Source of the DNA: an uncultured Oscillibacter sp.
GTDB lineage: Bacteria > Bacillota_A > Clostridia > Oscillospirales > Oscillospiraceae
Reading direction: 5' to 3'
NCBI GenBank assembly: GCA_948902155.1
Contig: CAQVQZ010000029.1
Coordinates: 1-15,343 of the forward strand
Length of the DNA stretch: 15,343 bases
The position numbers were made by a program, and so were the translations under genes. Numbering within the stretch: the stretch's first letter is position 1; the number at the start of each line of letters is the position of its first letter. Below the pieces are notes generated by a model that saw nothing but the letters and a program-made list of their open reading frames with translations, ran no database searches and was not told the origin of the DNA. Below are positions 7,913 through 14,790 of the stretch, one piece after another.

Positions 7913-9286
7913 TTACCAAACCATTGGGGTCCCCCAGACGGGGGCACAGGCGACGCCCAGGGGCTGGACGCCCTCCGGGAGGTAGAGGCCAACGTCGTTG
8001 TCCTCCAGCAAAAACGCGTCGTAATAGTTTCCGTCCGACGCGGGAATCAGCATTTGAGAGTCCGGAGCCACCGCCGGGAGAATCAGGTCCTCCGCGACCT
8101 GGAGGCCGGTGACCAGGGAGTACCCCGGCAGGTCTTCCGAGGGCTGGACGGAGAATGTAATTCCGTCGTTCCAGATAGAAAAGGTCTCGGGGAAACCTTC
8201 CGGCAGGTCCCGCGTTGGGGCGGGCATCAGGGGGACGTTTTGAATCAAATACCGCAGGTTCCGCTCCACCAGCTCCGCTATCACAAAGTCCGCTTCCCGC
8301 TGGGCCGTCAGGTCCAGGCGGTAGGGCATGGAGCGGGAGAACAGCGCCGCCTCAAAGCTGTCCGCCATGTAGGGATACAACAGGTTTCCGAAGGAGTCCC
8401 GGAACATCAGCAGGGAGTTTTCCCCTTTTCCGTGGGTCATGATGGTGAGGTTTTCCGCCGAGCGGATGGGCGCGTCGTACTCGAAACCCAGAGTTCCGCC
8501 GTAGACCTGATCGGTTTCCAGGCCGTCCCCGGCGGGGTAGAGCATGTCGTAGAGGTCGCCTTTGTGGACCTCCTGGGGGATGAAGGGGCCGTCGAAGTAC
8601 CGGGAGGTCCGGCCCAGGGCGGCGTTCAGGGCGTCGGCGGCATAGGCCGCGCCTTTGCTGTTCCAGTGGGAGTCGGTTTTGAAATAGAGAGTCTCCTCCT
8701 GGTCCCGGAAGAGGGCGAAGAGGTCCAGATAGGCGACGTTCTGACGGGCCAGGGCCTCCGCCAGACGGTCCGCGTCGCGGGGGGCGGCGGAGGCGGTGAG
8801 GGGCGGCATGTGCTCCGGGTAGAGGGAATTTTTATTGGGGGCCACGATGAAGAGGAACTTCGCGCCCTGGCTCTCGCAGTATTCGGAAATCAGGGAGAGG
8901 TTGTGGGCGGCGGCGAAGATTTCACGGCCGCTCATGGGGGCCAGCCCGGCGTAGTCCGGGAGGGTGTCGCCGAAGTAGAGCCAGCCGTCTTGGCCCAGGA
9001 CCACGTCCTCGGTGATGGAGCTGCCCAGGGCCTGGGCGTTCAGGGCGGACCAGGCGGTGATCATGTCCTGCCGGAGGTAGAAATTATCCCCGGCGTAGTC
9101 CTGCATCTGGGCGAGGTAGTCCGGGTTCCACGCCCCCTCCGCGTTCCGGAGGGAGGGCGCGCGGGCGATGGCCTGATTGCCGCCCGCTCCGCCGTCCTGG
9201 GTGGACAGGAGCATCCCAAGGGAGGGAATCAGGCAGAGCAGGAGGATCAGCGCCGGGAAGGCGGCGTAGAGCAGATTCTTTTTCAT
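7913..9286 (-). CDS. DHHW family protein, AlgJ/AlgX-like SGNH-type O-acyl transfer partner of the MBOAT
   Basis: A 457-residue protein with an N-terminal signal anchor (about 5-27) and an extracytoplasmic SGNH-like domain. Catalytic candidates are D205 and H207 in TDSHWN and S298 in FRDSFGN, the pattern seen in AlgJ, AlgX and clostridial DHHW proteins. These proteins act with an MBOAT partner to O-acetylate an exported polysaccharide. The upstream neighbour is that MBOAT, 110 bases away. The reading frame stays open far upstream, but that part overlaps the MBOAT gene in another frame and lacks any signal. I therefore start at ATG 9286, which has GAGG eight bases upstream and a good signal anchor. 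The polysaccharide substrate is unknown. The 110-base gap upstream is G/T-rich on the + strand and shows no gene. Confidence 0.88.
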   Translation of the reverse strand: MKKNLLYAAFPALILLLCLIPSLGMLLSTQDGGAGGNQAIARAPSLRNAEGAWNPDYLAQMQDYAGDNFYLRQDMITAWSALNAQALGSSITEDVVLGQDGWLYFGDTLPDYAGLAPMSGREIFAAAHNLSLISEYCESQGAKFLFIVAPNKNSLYPEHMPPLTASAAPRDADRLAEALARQNVAYLDLFALFRDQEETLYFKTDSHWNSKGAAYAADALNAALGRTSRYFDGPFIPQEVHKGDLYDMLYPAGDGLETDQVYGGTLGFEYDAPIRSAENLTIMTHGKGENSLLMFRDSFGNLLYPYMADSFEAALFSRSMPYRLDLTAQREADFVIAELVERNLRYLIQNVPLMPAPTRDLPEGFPETFSIWNDGITFSVQPSEDLPGYSLVTGLQVAEDLILPAVAPDSQMLIPASDGNYYDAFLLEDNDVGLYLPEGVQPLGVACAPVWGTPMVW

Positions 9287-9396
9287 AGCAAGCGCCTCGT
9301 CGTGTGTCGGTGGGGAATGCGGAAAATGGTCCGTAAAAGTAAGTACCGGAAAGGGGGTGGTTGGTTTTGGGGGGCGGGGAATTTTCCCGTTCGGGC

Positions 9397-10788
9397 TCAG
9401 AACTGGGCGTAGATGAAGGGCTGGAAGCTGCTGCCTGCCGCCGCTAAAAGGCACAGGACGAAGAGCGCCGCGGAACCGGCGTAGGTGGAAAATTCCAGCC
9501 ATTTGCCGTCCAGGCGCTTCCGGAGCCAGGGCCACACGGGCAGGCTGGCCAGGACGCCGACTCCCAGGGCGGTCCAGACCGCCGGGGTGATTCGCTCCAG
9601 GGCCAGGGTGGACGCCGGAGTGAGGGCGAAGCCTGTGAACATGGCCCGGAGGACCGTCAGGGCTTCCCCGACATTGGCGGCGCGGAAGACCACAAAGCCC
9701 ACGCACACGGCCAGGAGGGTGTAGACATGCCCGAGGCAGCGGCCCAGGGGCTTTTCCTGGAGGCGCTTCATGGGCAGGGCGCTTTCGGCGGCGGAGAGAA
9801 GGCCGTGCCACGCGCCCCAGAGGACGAAGGTCCAGCTGGCCCCGTGCCACAGGCCGCAGAGCAGGAAAACCACGGCCTTGTTCCAGCATTTCCGGACTGT
9901 GCCCCGCCGTCCGCCGCCCAGGGGGATGTACAGGTAGTCCCGGAACCAGAAGGACAGGGACAGGTGCCAGCGCCGCCAGAACTCCGTGATGGAGGCGGAG
10001 AGATAGGGATAGTCGAAGTTCTCCGGGGTCTCGAAGCCGAAGAGGGTCCCCAGGCCGATGGCCATGTCGCTGTAGCCGGAGAAGTCAAAGTAGATTTGCA
10101 GGGTGTAGGCCATCGCGCCCAGCCAGGCCATGCGGAAGTCCAGGCCGTCCCCCAGGGAAAAGGCGGTGTTGACCACCGTCGCGGCCATTTCGGAGAGCAG
10201 GGCCTTCTTGGCGAAGCCCGCGATGAAGCGGCGGAAGGCTTTGGCGCTCTGCTCCACAGTGGGTTTGCGGCCTTCCAGCCCGGCGGAGAACTGGCCGAAG
10301 CGGGAGATCGGTCCCGAGACCACCTGGGGGAAGAAGGAGATGTAGAGCAGAACGCCGGAAAAGCGCCGGGCTCCGGCATTCTCGTCCCGGTAGACGTCTA
10401 CCAGGTAGGAAATGGACTTGAAGGTGAAGAAGGAGATGCCCAGGGGCAGCAGGAGGCCCGCCGCCGGGAGCTGGGTCCCCAGGAGGCGGTTCAGGCTTCC
10501 GGTGAAGAAATCCAGGTACTTGAAGGCCCCCAGGAGAAGCAGGTGGAAGGTTACGCTCAGGACCAGGAGGGCTTTCTTCCGGCGGACTTTCGGCATGAAA
10601 AAACCGGCAGTAAAGCTCACGGCGGCGGACAGAAGCAGACAGGGAAGCCCCTGCCATTGTCCGCAGGCGTAAAAGGCCAGACTGACGGCAATCAAAAAAT
10701 ATCTGCGTCCGCCGCCCGAAACCAGCAGGCTGCACAGCCAGACGGCCGGAAAAAAGAAAAACAGAAAGGGTGCGGAGTGAAAGGCCAT
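9397..10788 (-). CDS. MBOAT family membrane O-acyltransferase, AlgI-like
   Basis: A 463-residue polytopic membrane protein. MBOAT hallmarks are H275 in WRRWHLSLSFWFRDYLYIPLGG and the catalytic-type H315 in LCGLWHGASWTF. Upstream, FFPQVVSGPISRFGQF and YFDFSGYSDMAIGLG are also typical of AlgI and PatA-like proteins. AlgI-type proteins move acyl groups, usually acetyl, across the membrane to a periplasmic or surface acyltransferase; the adjoining DHHW gene is the natural partner. I prefer ATG 10788 (MAFHSAPFLFFFFP), which matches how the family starts and has AGTAGGTG upstream. ATG 10824 is in frame but has no ribosome site. It is the first gene of the five-gene minus-strand cluster, with a strong promoter about 100 bases upstream. 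It could acylate teichoic acid, capsule or another glycan; the sequence does not say which. Confidence 0.92.
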   Translation of the reverse strand: MAFHSAPFLFFFFPAVWLCSLLVSGGGRRYFLIAVSLAFYACGQWQGLPCLLLSAAVSFTAGFFMPKVRRKKALLVLSVTFHLLLLGAFKYLDFFTGSLNRLLGTQLPAAGLLLPLGISFFTFKSISYLVDVYRDENAGARRFSGVLLYISFFPQVVSGPISRFGQFSAGLEGRKPTVEQSAKAFRRFIAGFAKKALLSEMAATVVNTAFSLGDGLDFRMAWLGAMAYTLQIYFDFSGYSDMAIGLGTLFGFETPENFDYPYLSASITEFWRRWHLSLSFWFRDYLYIPLGGGRRGTVRKCWNKAVVFLLCGLWHGASWTFVLWGAWHGLLSAAESALPMKRLQEKPLGRCLGHVYTLLAVCVGFVVFRAANVGEALTVLRAMFTGFALTPASTLALERITPAVWTALGVGVLASLPVWPWLRKRLDGKWLEFSTYAGSAALFVLCLLAAAGSSFQPFIYAQF

Positions 10789-10885
10789 ACGAACACCTAC
10801 TTCATAAAAGAAAAGGAATCCCATCCACCGGCGGCGGGGAGGCGCGTCTGCCGGGGCGGCTGGGAATTATGTCGAATTTATGAAT

Positions 10886-10913
10886 ATTATACACCGTTCT
10901 GTCGAAAAGTCAA
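10886..10913 (-). promoter_or_regulatory. Sigma-A-type promoter of the five-gene surface cluster
   Basis: On the minus strand, -35 TTGACT (10913-10908) and a perfect -10 TATAAT (10891-10886) with a 16-base spacer. Transcription would start near 10879, leaving a leader of about 90 bases before the MBOAT start. Two copies of TTCGAC (10906-10901 and 10876-10871), exactly 30 bases apart, bracket the -10 box and could be an operator. The remaining sequence 10914-11009 shows nothing I can name. Confidence 0.78.
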
Positions 10914-11009
10914 GGAACCGCCGGATAAAACAGCTTATGCGGCCGGTTAGGAAATTTTTCCACGAGGGGAACGGAAAATCCTGGGACGAGGCGCGGCGGA
11001 GGAAGGGGT

Positions 11010-11043
11010 GAAAAACGCCGGTCCCGCGTCTGCGGGACCGGCG
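11010..11043 (-). terminator. Rho-independent terminator of the chemoreceptor gene
   Basis: A perfect twelve-base GC-rich stem (11016-11027 with 11032-11043) and a four-base loop, followed on the minus strand by TTTTT (11015-11011). It lies 27 bases after the chemoreceptor stop and separates that gene from the surface cluster. Confidence 0.92.
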
Positions 11044-11069
11044 GCTGGCTTGCGTTTGAGAGGGAGTCC

Positions 11070-12728
11070 TCAGCGGCTTCCCTTGAGGCGGAACTTCCGG
11101 GTTTCCTCCTCCAGGTGGTGGACTTCCTCGAACAGCTCCGAGCTGACGGCGGCGGACTCCTCGCTGCTGGCGGAGTTCGTCTGGACCACGGCGGAAATCT
11201 GGCCGATGCCCTCCGTCACCTGGGCGATGGACGCGGCCTCGCCCTGGACGGCCTCGGTGATCGTGCCGATGGTGGCGTTGGACTGCATCACCAGCTCCAG
11301 GGTCTTTTTCAGGGAGTCGGAAACCTGGTCTACGATCTTGCTCCCCTGCTCCGTAGCCTTGACGGAGTTGTCAATCAGGTCCTTGGTGGCCTTGGCGGCC
11401 TCGTCGGACCGGGTGGCCAGGCTGCGGACTTCGTCGGCAACCACGGCGAAGCCCTTGCCCGCGCTGCCCGCCCGGGCGGCTTCCACGGCGGCGTTCAGGG
11501 CCAGGATGTTGGTCTGGAAGGCGATGTCCTCAATGGTGGCGATGATGCGGCTGATCTGCTCGGAGGAACGGGTGATGTCCGTCATGGCGGAGACCATCTG
11601 CTGCATCTGCTGGCTGCTCAGGGTCACCTGCTCGCCGGTGAGGCGGGCGTTTTCCTGGGCCTCGGCGGCGGCCTTGACGTTGCCCGCGGCGTTCTTGGAC
11701 AGGTCGTCCAGGGTAGCGTACAGCTCCTCCACGGCGCTGGCCTGCTCCGTGGCTCCCTGGGCCAGGGCCTGAGCGCCGCTGGACAGCTGCCCGGCGTTGC
11801 TGGAGACCCGGCCCTGGGTCTGGATGATGCTGCCCAGGGTGTCGGAAATCGTGGCGGTGAAGCTCTCCAGGGACTCCTCGATGGACTGGAAGTCGCCGAT
11901 GTAGTTCGTGGAGGTCTTTACGTTGAAGTTGCCCTGGGACAGCTCCGCCATGACCCGGTTGATGTCCTGGATGTAGCTGGCGATGAGGGCCATGGCATCC
12001 TCCAGGGTTTTGGCCAGCTCGCCCAGCTCATCCTCGGAATGGTAGTCCATTTTCAGGTCCAGAAGGCCCTGCTGGAGGGGACGGGTGTGCTCCGTAATGG
12101 ACAGGATGGGCTTCACCACATGCTTGCCCACGAACAGCACCAGGCCGATCAGGCAGATCAGCGCCAGCACCAGGCAGACGAAGCACGCCAGCTGCATTTG
12201 CAGGATCATGGTGCGCATCCGGGCCAGGCCGTCGTTGTTGGCGGCGGTCTGGCTCTCCACCACCTTGTCCAGCTTGCCCACCAGGGTGCTGATGTTGGTC
12301 AGGATGGTCTTCTGATAGTAGTCCTGGGCCTCGGCGGGGTTGGTCTTCAGCAGGTCCAGCACGTGGGTGGCGGACTGGTGGATCTCCTTATGTAAGGGTT
12401 CCATCTCCGCCCGGAGGGCCAGGACGGTGGGGTCCTCCGTCTCCGGGTCGCCGTAGAGCCACTGGCCCAGGGTGCAGGTGGTGGGGTCGATGCTGCCGGT
12501 GAAATCCGCTCCGGCGTAGAGGGCGTTGCTCAGGCCGCTGGCCCAGCGGTAATGGGCGGTCTCCGCCCCCTGCGCCCGCTGGAGCAGCGCTGCCGCCTGG
12601 GTGTTGTGGTTCTGCACGGACTGGATGCGCAGGATGTTGGCCGTGGTGACGAAGCTGAACAGCAGGACTGAGATCAGCGTCGCTGCCATGCGGATGATGA
12701 CCGTCCTCTTGATGCTCTTTTTTCGCAT
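11070..12728 (-). CDS. Methyl-accepting chemotaxis protein with extracytoplasmic CZB-like sensor
   Basis: A 552-residue chemoreceptor with TM1 at about 11-31 and TM2 at about 178-200. HAMP follows from P207, and a second HAMP-like stretch contains [12 protein letters not shown]. The cytoplasmic signalling domain has its hairpin tip at about 400-445 ([20 protein letters not shown], then [15 protein letters not shown]). The outer domain holds H59 in HYRW, C85 in CTLGQWLYG, and H113 and H117 in LHKEIH. This is the ligand pattern of the CZB zinc-binding domain, more often found in the cytoplasm. No C-terminal methyltransferase-docking pentapeptide is seen. The tip would contact CheA and CheW, which are not in the window. 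Start ATG 12728 has GGGAGG ten bases upstream; the frame stays open further upstream, but that would run across the promoter. It is a single-gene unit with its own promoter and terminator. Confidence 0.93.
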   Translation of the reverse strand: MRKKSIKRTVIIRMAATLISVLLFSFVTTANILRIQSVQNHNTQAAALLQRAQGAETAHYRWASGLSNALYAGADFTGSIDPTTCTLGQWLYGDPETEDPTVLALRAEMEPLHKEIHQSATHVLDLLKTNPAEAQDYYQKTILTNISTLVGKLDKVVESQTAANNDGLARMRTMILQMQLACFVCLVLALICLIGLVLFVGKHVVKPILSITEHTRPLQQGLLDLKMDYHSEDELGELAKTLEDAMALIASYIQDINRVMAELSQGNFNVKTSTNYIGDFQSIEESLESFTATISDTLGSIIQTQGRVSSNAGQLSSGAQALAQGATEQASAVEELYATLDDLSKNAAGNVKAAAEAQENARLTGEQVTLSSQQMQQMVSAMTDITRSSEQISRIIATIEDIAFQTNILALNAAVEAARAGSAGKGFAVVADEVRSLATRSDEAAKATKDLIDNSVKATEQGSKIVDQVSDSLKKTLELVMQSNATIGTITEAVQGEAASIAQVTEGIGQISAVVQTNSASSEESAAVSSELFEEVHHLEEETRKFRLKGSR

Positions 12729-12773
12729 AGTTCTGTATCCTCCCAATCTTCCTTTCACAATGACTCTCTTCTG

Positions 12774-12820
12774 CCGGCGCTGCCCGCGCCCCCCGCCGCC
12801 CCGAGGGGCGGAGACGCCGG
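12774..12820 (-). other. GC-rich structured 5' leader of the chemoreceptor mRNA
   Basis: Two copies of GCCGGCGCT (starting near 12774 and 12813) can pair with each other because GCCGGC is self-complementary. They enclose a smaller CGCCCC-GA-GGGGCG hairpin. The whole lies between the promoter and the ribosome site, so the mRNA leader of roughly 140 bases is likely strongly folded. No known riboswitch is recognised. Confidence 0.4.
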
Positions 12821-12876
12821 CGCTCCGCCTGCGGGCGGGCCGGACGGGGCGCAGAACATTGCATTGTAATATGGTT

Positions 12877-12905
12877 ATTATAGCAACGCTTCGTGGAAAT
12901 TGCAA
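12877..12905 (-). promoter_or_regulatory. Promoter of the chemoreceptor gene
   Basis: Minus strand: -35 TTGCAA (12905-12900), 17-base spacer, perfect -10 TATAAT (12882-12877). It is placed about 150 bases before the start codon, with a long leader. This looks like a housekeeping sigma-A promoter rather than a SigD/FliA motility promoter. Confidence 0.75.
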
Positions 12906-13048
12906 CCATAAACCGCCGGAGAAGCGGACATTTTTCTCTGCGAAGTTTTTCCAGCCCGCCGCTTCCGCCCCGTTTGGGCCTGAGAAAATCCGGATGGGAG
13001 GGGGAAGGGGGTTCAGCAAAATCACGAAAACGAATGTCTTTGATAGGT

Positions 13049-13116
13049 GGACAGCCGAAAGGCAAAAATTTCCCGGTTTTAAAAATCGTCCGTCGTTGGG
13101 AGACAAAAACCTGTCC
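13049..13116 (+). other. Possible structured RNA element in the intergenic region
   Basis: On the + strand GGACAG (13049-13054) can pair with CTGTCC (13111-13116), and directly inside the right arm AAAAC (13106-13110) pairs with GTTTT (13076-13080), so the stems could stack. A GCC-GAAA-GGC tetraloop hairpin (13054-13063) sits in the junction and competes for one base. It lies upstream of the liv promoter in a stretch without a gene. It could be a small RNA, a regulatory leader of an unseen transcript, or chance. Confidence 0.2.
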
Positions 13117-13178
13117 CTTTGAAAACGGAGGCCCGGCGGGCGGCGGAAAAGGGAAAATCTTTCTGTGTAGAATTTACC

Positions 13179-13207
13179 TTGCAAAACCGGCGGGGAGGTC
13201 GTAAAAT
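13179..13207 (+). promoter_or_regulatory. Promoter of the branched-chain amino acid transporter operon
   Basis: -35 TTGCAA (13179-13184), 17-base spacer, -10 TAAAAT (13202-13207), about 50 bases before the start codon. The hexamer and spacing closely match the divergent chemoreceptor promoter 275 bases away. A conserved AGGAGG ribosome site follows at 13243-13248. Confidence 0.7.
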
Positions 13208-13257
13208 AAGCGGCATACTAGGGACGGCAGGTCCTATCTAACAGGAGGATGAAAAGA

Positions 13258-14481
13258 ATGAAGAAATTTTTCGCGATGCTTTTGGCTCTGGCTTTGGTCC
13301 TGAGCCTGGCCGCCTGCGGCGGCGGTTCCGGCGATTCCGGCAGCTCCGGCGGCTCCGATTCCACCGACGCCCAGCAGCCCGCCGATTCCGGCAGCTCCGG
13401 CGGCAAGGTCGTCCGCATCGGCGTGTTTGAGCCCGCCACCGGCGACTCCGGCGCGGGCGGCAAGCAGGAGATGCTGGGCATGCAGTACGGCAACAAGGAG
13501 ACTCCCACCGTGGACATCGGCGGCGAGACCTACAACGTCGAGCTGGTCTATGCCGACAACGGCTCCGTTTCCGACAAGGCTCCCACCGCCGCTTCCCAGC
13601 TGGTGAGCCAGGACGTCTCTCTGGTTCTGGGCTCCTACGGCTCCGGCGTGTCCATCGCGGGCGGCCCCGTGTTTGACGAGGCGGGCCTCGCCGCCATCGG
13701 CGTCACCTGCACCAACCCCGCCGTTACCGCGGGCAACGACTACTATTTCCGCATCTGCTTCCTGGACCCCTTCCAGGGCACCGTCCTGGCCAACTTCGCC
13801 TCTGAGAAGTTCTCCGCCAAGAAGGCGTACCTGCTGGGCGAGCTGGGCAACGACTACGACCAGGGCCTGCTGAACTACTTCGAGCAGGCGTTTGACGGCG
13901 AGTGCGTGAAGGACTCCTTCCCCACCAACACTTCCGATTTCTCCACCTATCTGAACAAGGCCGTGGCCGAGGGCGCGGACGTCATCTTCTGCCCCGTCTC
14001 CATCGCCTACGCCACCCAGATCGTGAAGCTGGCCGCTTCCATGGGTCTGGAGACTCCCATCCTGGGCTCTGATACCCTGGACAGCAACAAGGTTCTGGAC
14101 GCCGCCAAGGGCTCCAGCGTCAAGCTGTACGTGTCCACCTTCTATCAGGAGGGCGGCTCTCAGGCGTTCGACGACGGCATCAAGGCGTGGCTGAACTCCG
14201 ACTCCACCGCCATGACCAACAACGGCGGCAACGACACCATCGCCGCCGTCACCGCCATGGGCTATGACGCTTACTATGTGGCCCTGGAGGCCCTCAAGGC
14301 CGCCGGTTCCACCGACAAGGCCGCCGTCAAGGCCGCCCTGCCCAGCCTGAGCTACACCGGCGTGTCCGGCGCTATCGCCTTCGACGCCACCGGCGATGCG
14401 GTCCGCGACACCGCCTATATCAAGACCGCCGACAACGCCGCCGGCGCCTGGACCCTCGAAACCGTCCAGACCGCGAAGTAA
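13258..14481 (+). CDS. livJ: Branched-chain amino acid ABC transporter, substrate-binding lipoprotein
   Basis: A 407-residue lipoprotein that captures substrate outside the membrane for the Liv-type permease. The signal peptide ends in LSLAAC with the lipidated C20. A Ser/Gly/Asp-rich flexible linker (about 21-48) follows, with SGDSGSSGG and DSGSSGG repeats. The type I periplasmic-binding fold (Peripla_BP_6) begins with VVRIGVFEPATGDSG and continues through VELVYADN, TAASQLVSQDVSLVLGSYGSGVS and YYFRICFLDPFQG. The interdomain AKKAYLLGELGNDYDQG is typical of LivJ/LivK. AGGAGG (13243-13248) touches the upstream in-frame ATG 13249, leaving no spacer, so ATG 13258 at nine bases is the better start. 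A LivH permease follows 309 bases later on the same strand. Leucine, isoleucine or valine are the usual ligands, but family members also bind amides or other amino acids, so specificity is open. Confidence 0.92.
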   Translation: MKKFFAMLLALALVLSLAACGGGSGDSGSSGGSDSTDAQQPADSGSSGGKVVRIGVFEPATGDSGAGGKQEMLGMQYGNKETPTVDIGGETYNVELVYADNGSVSDKAPTAASQLVSQDVSLVLGSYGSGVSIAGGPVFDEAGLAAIGVTCTNPAVTAGNDYYFRICFLDPFQGTVLANFASEKFSAKKAYLLGELGNDYDQGLLNYFEQAFDGECVKDSFPTNTSDFSTYLNKAVAEGADVIFCPVSIAYATQIVKLAASMGLETPILGSDTLDSNKVLDAAKGSSVKLYVSTFYQEGGSQAFDDGIKAWLNSDSTAMTNNGGNDTIAAVTAMGYDAYYVALEALKAAGSTDKAAVKAALPSLSYTGVSGAIAFDATGDAVRDTAYIKTADNAAGAWTLETVQTAK

Positions 14482-14499
14482 CTTTAGCGCGCTCTGTTT

Positions 14500-14702
14500 G
14501 CCTGGTGGTGAACCAGGCTGGAGCGACGGCAACGTAGTCTGGCAGTTTTATTAGCTGGGTATTTTCGTTTGTTGGGCGCTTCCATTAAACGGGCGTTTCC
14601 ATTCGCTTGATTGTTCCGTTGCCTGCCGGGGAATTTGCCCCCGGCAGGTTGCGGCGTTTCCTGGGGCCGCCTCGAAAGGGGCTGGTTTCAGCCTTTTTCG
14701 AG
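14500..14702 (+). other. Hairpin-rich spacer between the binding protein and permease genes
   Basis: The 309-base gap (14482-14790) has no gene I can support but holds three hairpins. GCCTGGT/ACCAGGC lies at 14500-14518. A ten-base CCTGCCGGGG stem pairs 14622-14631 with 14639-14648. A 14-base stem with two G-T pairs joins 14671-14684 to 14689-14702 around a GTTT loop, followed by a pyrimidine-rich tract. Such spacers often let the binding protein be made in excess of the permease, by partial termination or by protecting the upstream mRNA 3' end. Confidence 0.5.
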
Positions 14703-14790
14703 ACGGTCCTTTCCGTTTTCCTTCGCGTTCTTCCCGTGTTTCCCGCGTTTTGTGTGTTCCACATATTCTGAGATAAGGGAGGGTTCCCGC

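Noticed and set aside
9340..9392. G-quadruplex in the G-rich gap between the MBOAT and DHHW genes
   Set aside because: Only three runs of three or more Gs fall close together and one loop would be eleven bases, so a stable quadruplex is not supported by eye.
8054..9412. 452-codon + strand frame opposite the DHHW gene
   Set aside because: Gly/Val/Arg-rich composition without a recognisable domain; the opposite strand has the DSHW and FRDSFGN motifs.
9287..9889. Upstream extension of the DHHW frame by about 200 codons
   Set aside because: It overlaps the MBOAT gene in another frame, is Pro/Arg/Gly-rich without a domain, and a signal anchor starts exactly at ATG 9286.
9727..10950. 407-codon + strand frame opposite the MBOAT gene, running into its promoter
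   Set aside because: No domain, charged low-complexity sequence, and it would cross a near-consensus promoter on the other strand.
11115..12395. 426-codon + strand frame opposite the chemoreceptor
   Set aside because: Gly/Leu/His-rich shadow of the conserved signalling domain.
13020..13120. Cyclic-di-GMP (GEMM) riboswitch
   Set aside because: A GAAA tetraloop and a GATAGG stretch are present, but the conserved ACGCAAAGCC core is missing and the element lies upstream of the promoter rather than in a leader.
12729..13184. Upstream extension of the chemoreceptor frame by about 150 codons
   Set aside because: It would run over the promoter and GC-rich leader; a ribosome site and TM1 follow ATG 12728.
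13234..14532. 432-codon - strand frame opposite the substrate-binding protein
   Set aside because: Composition is a Gly/Val/His shadow; the + strand has promoter, ribosome site, lipobox and family motifs.
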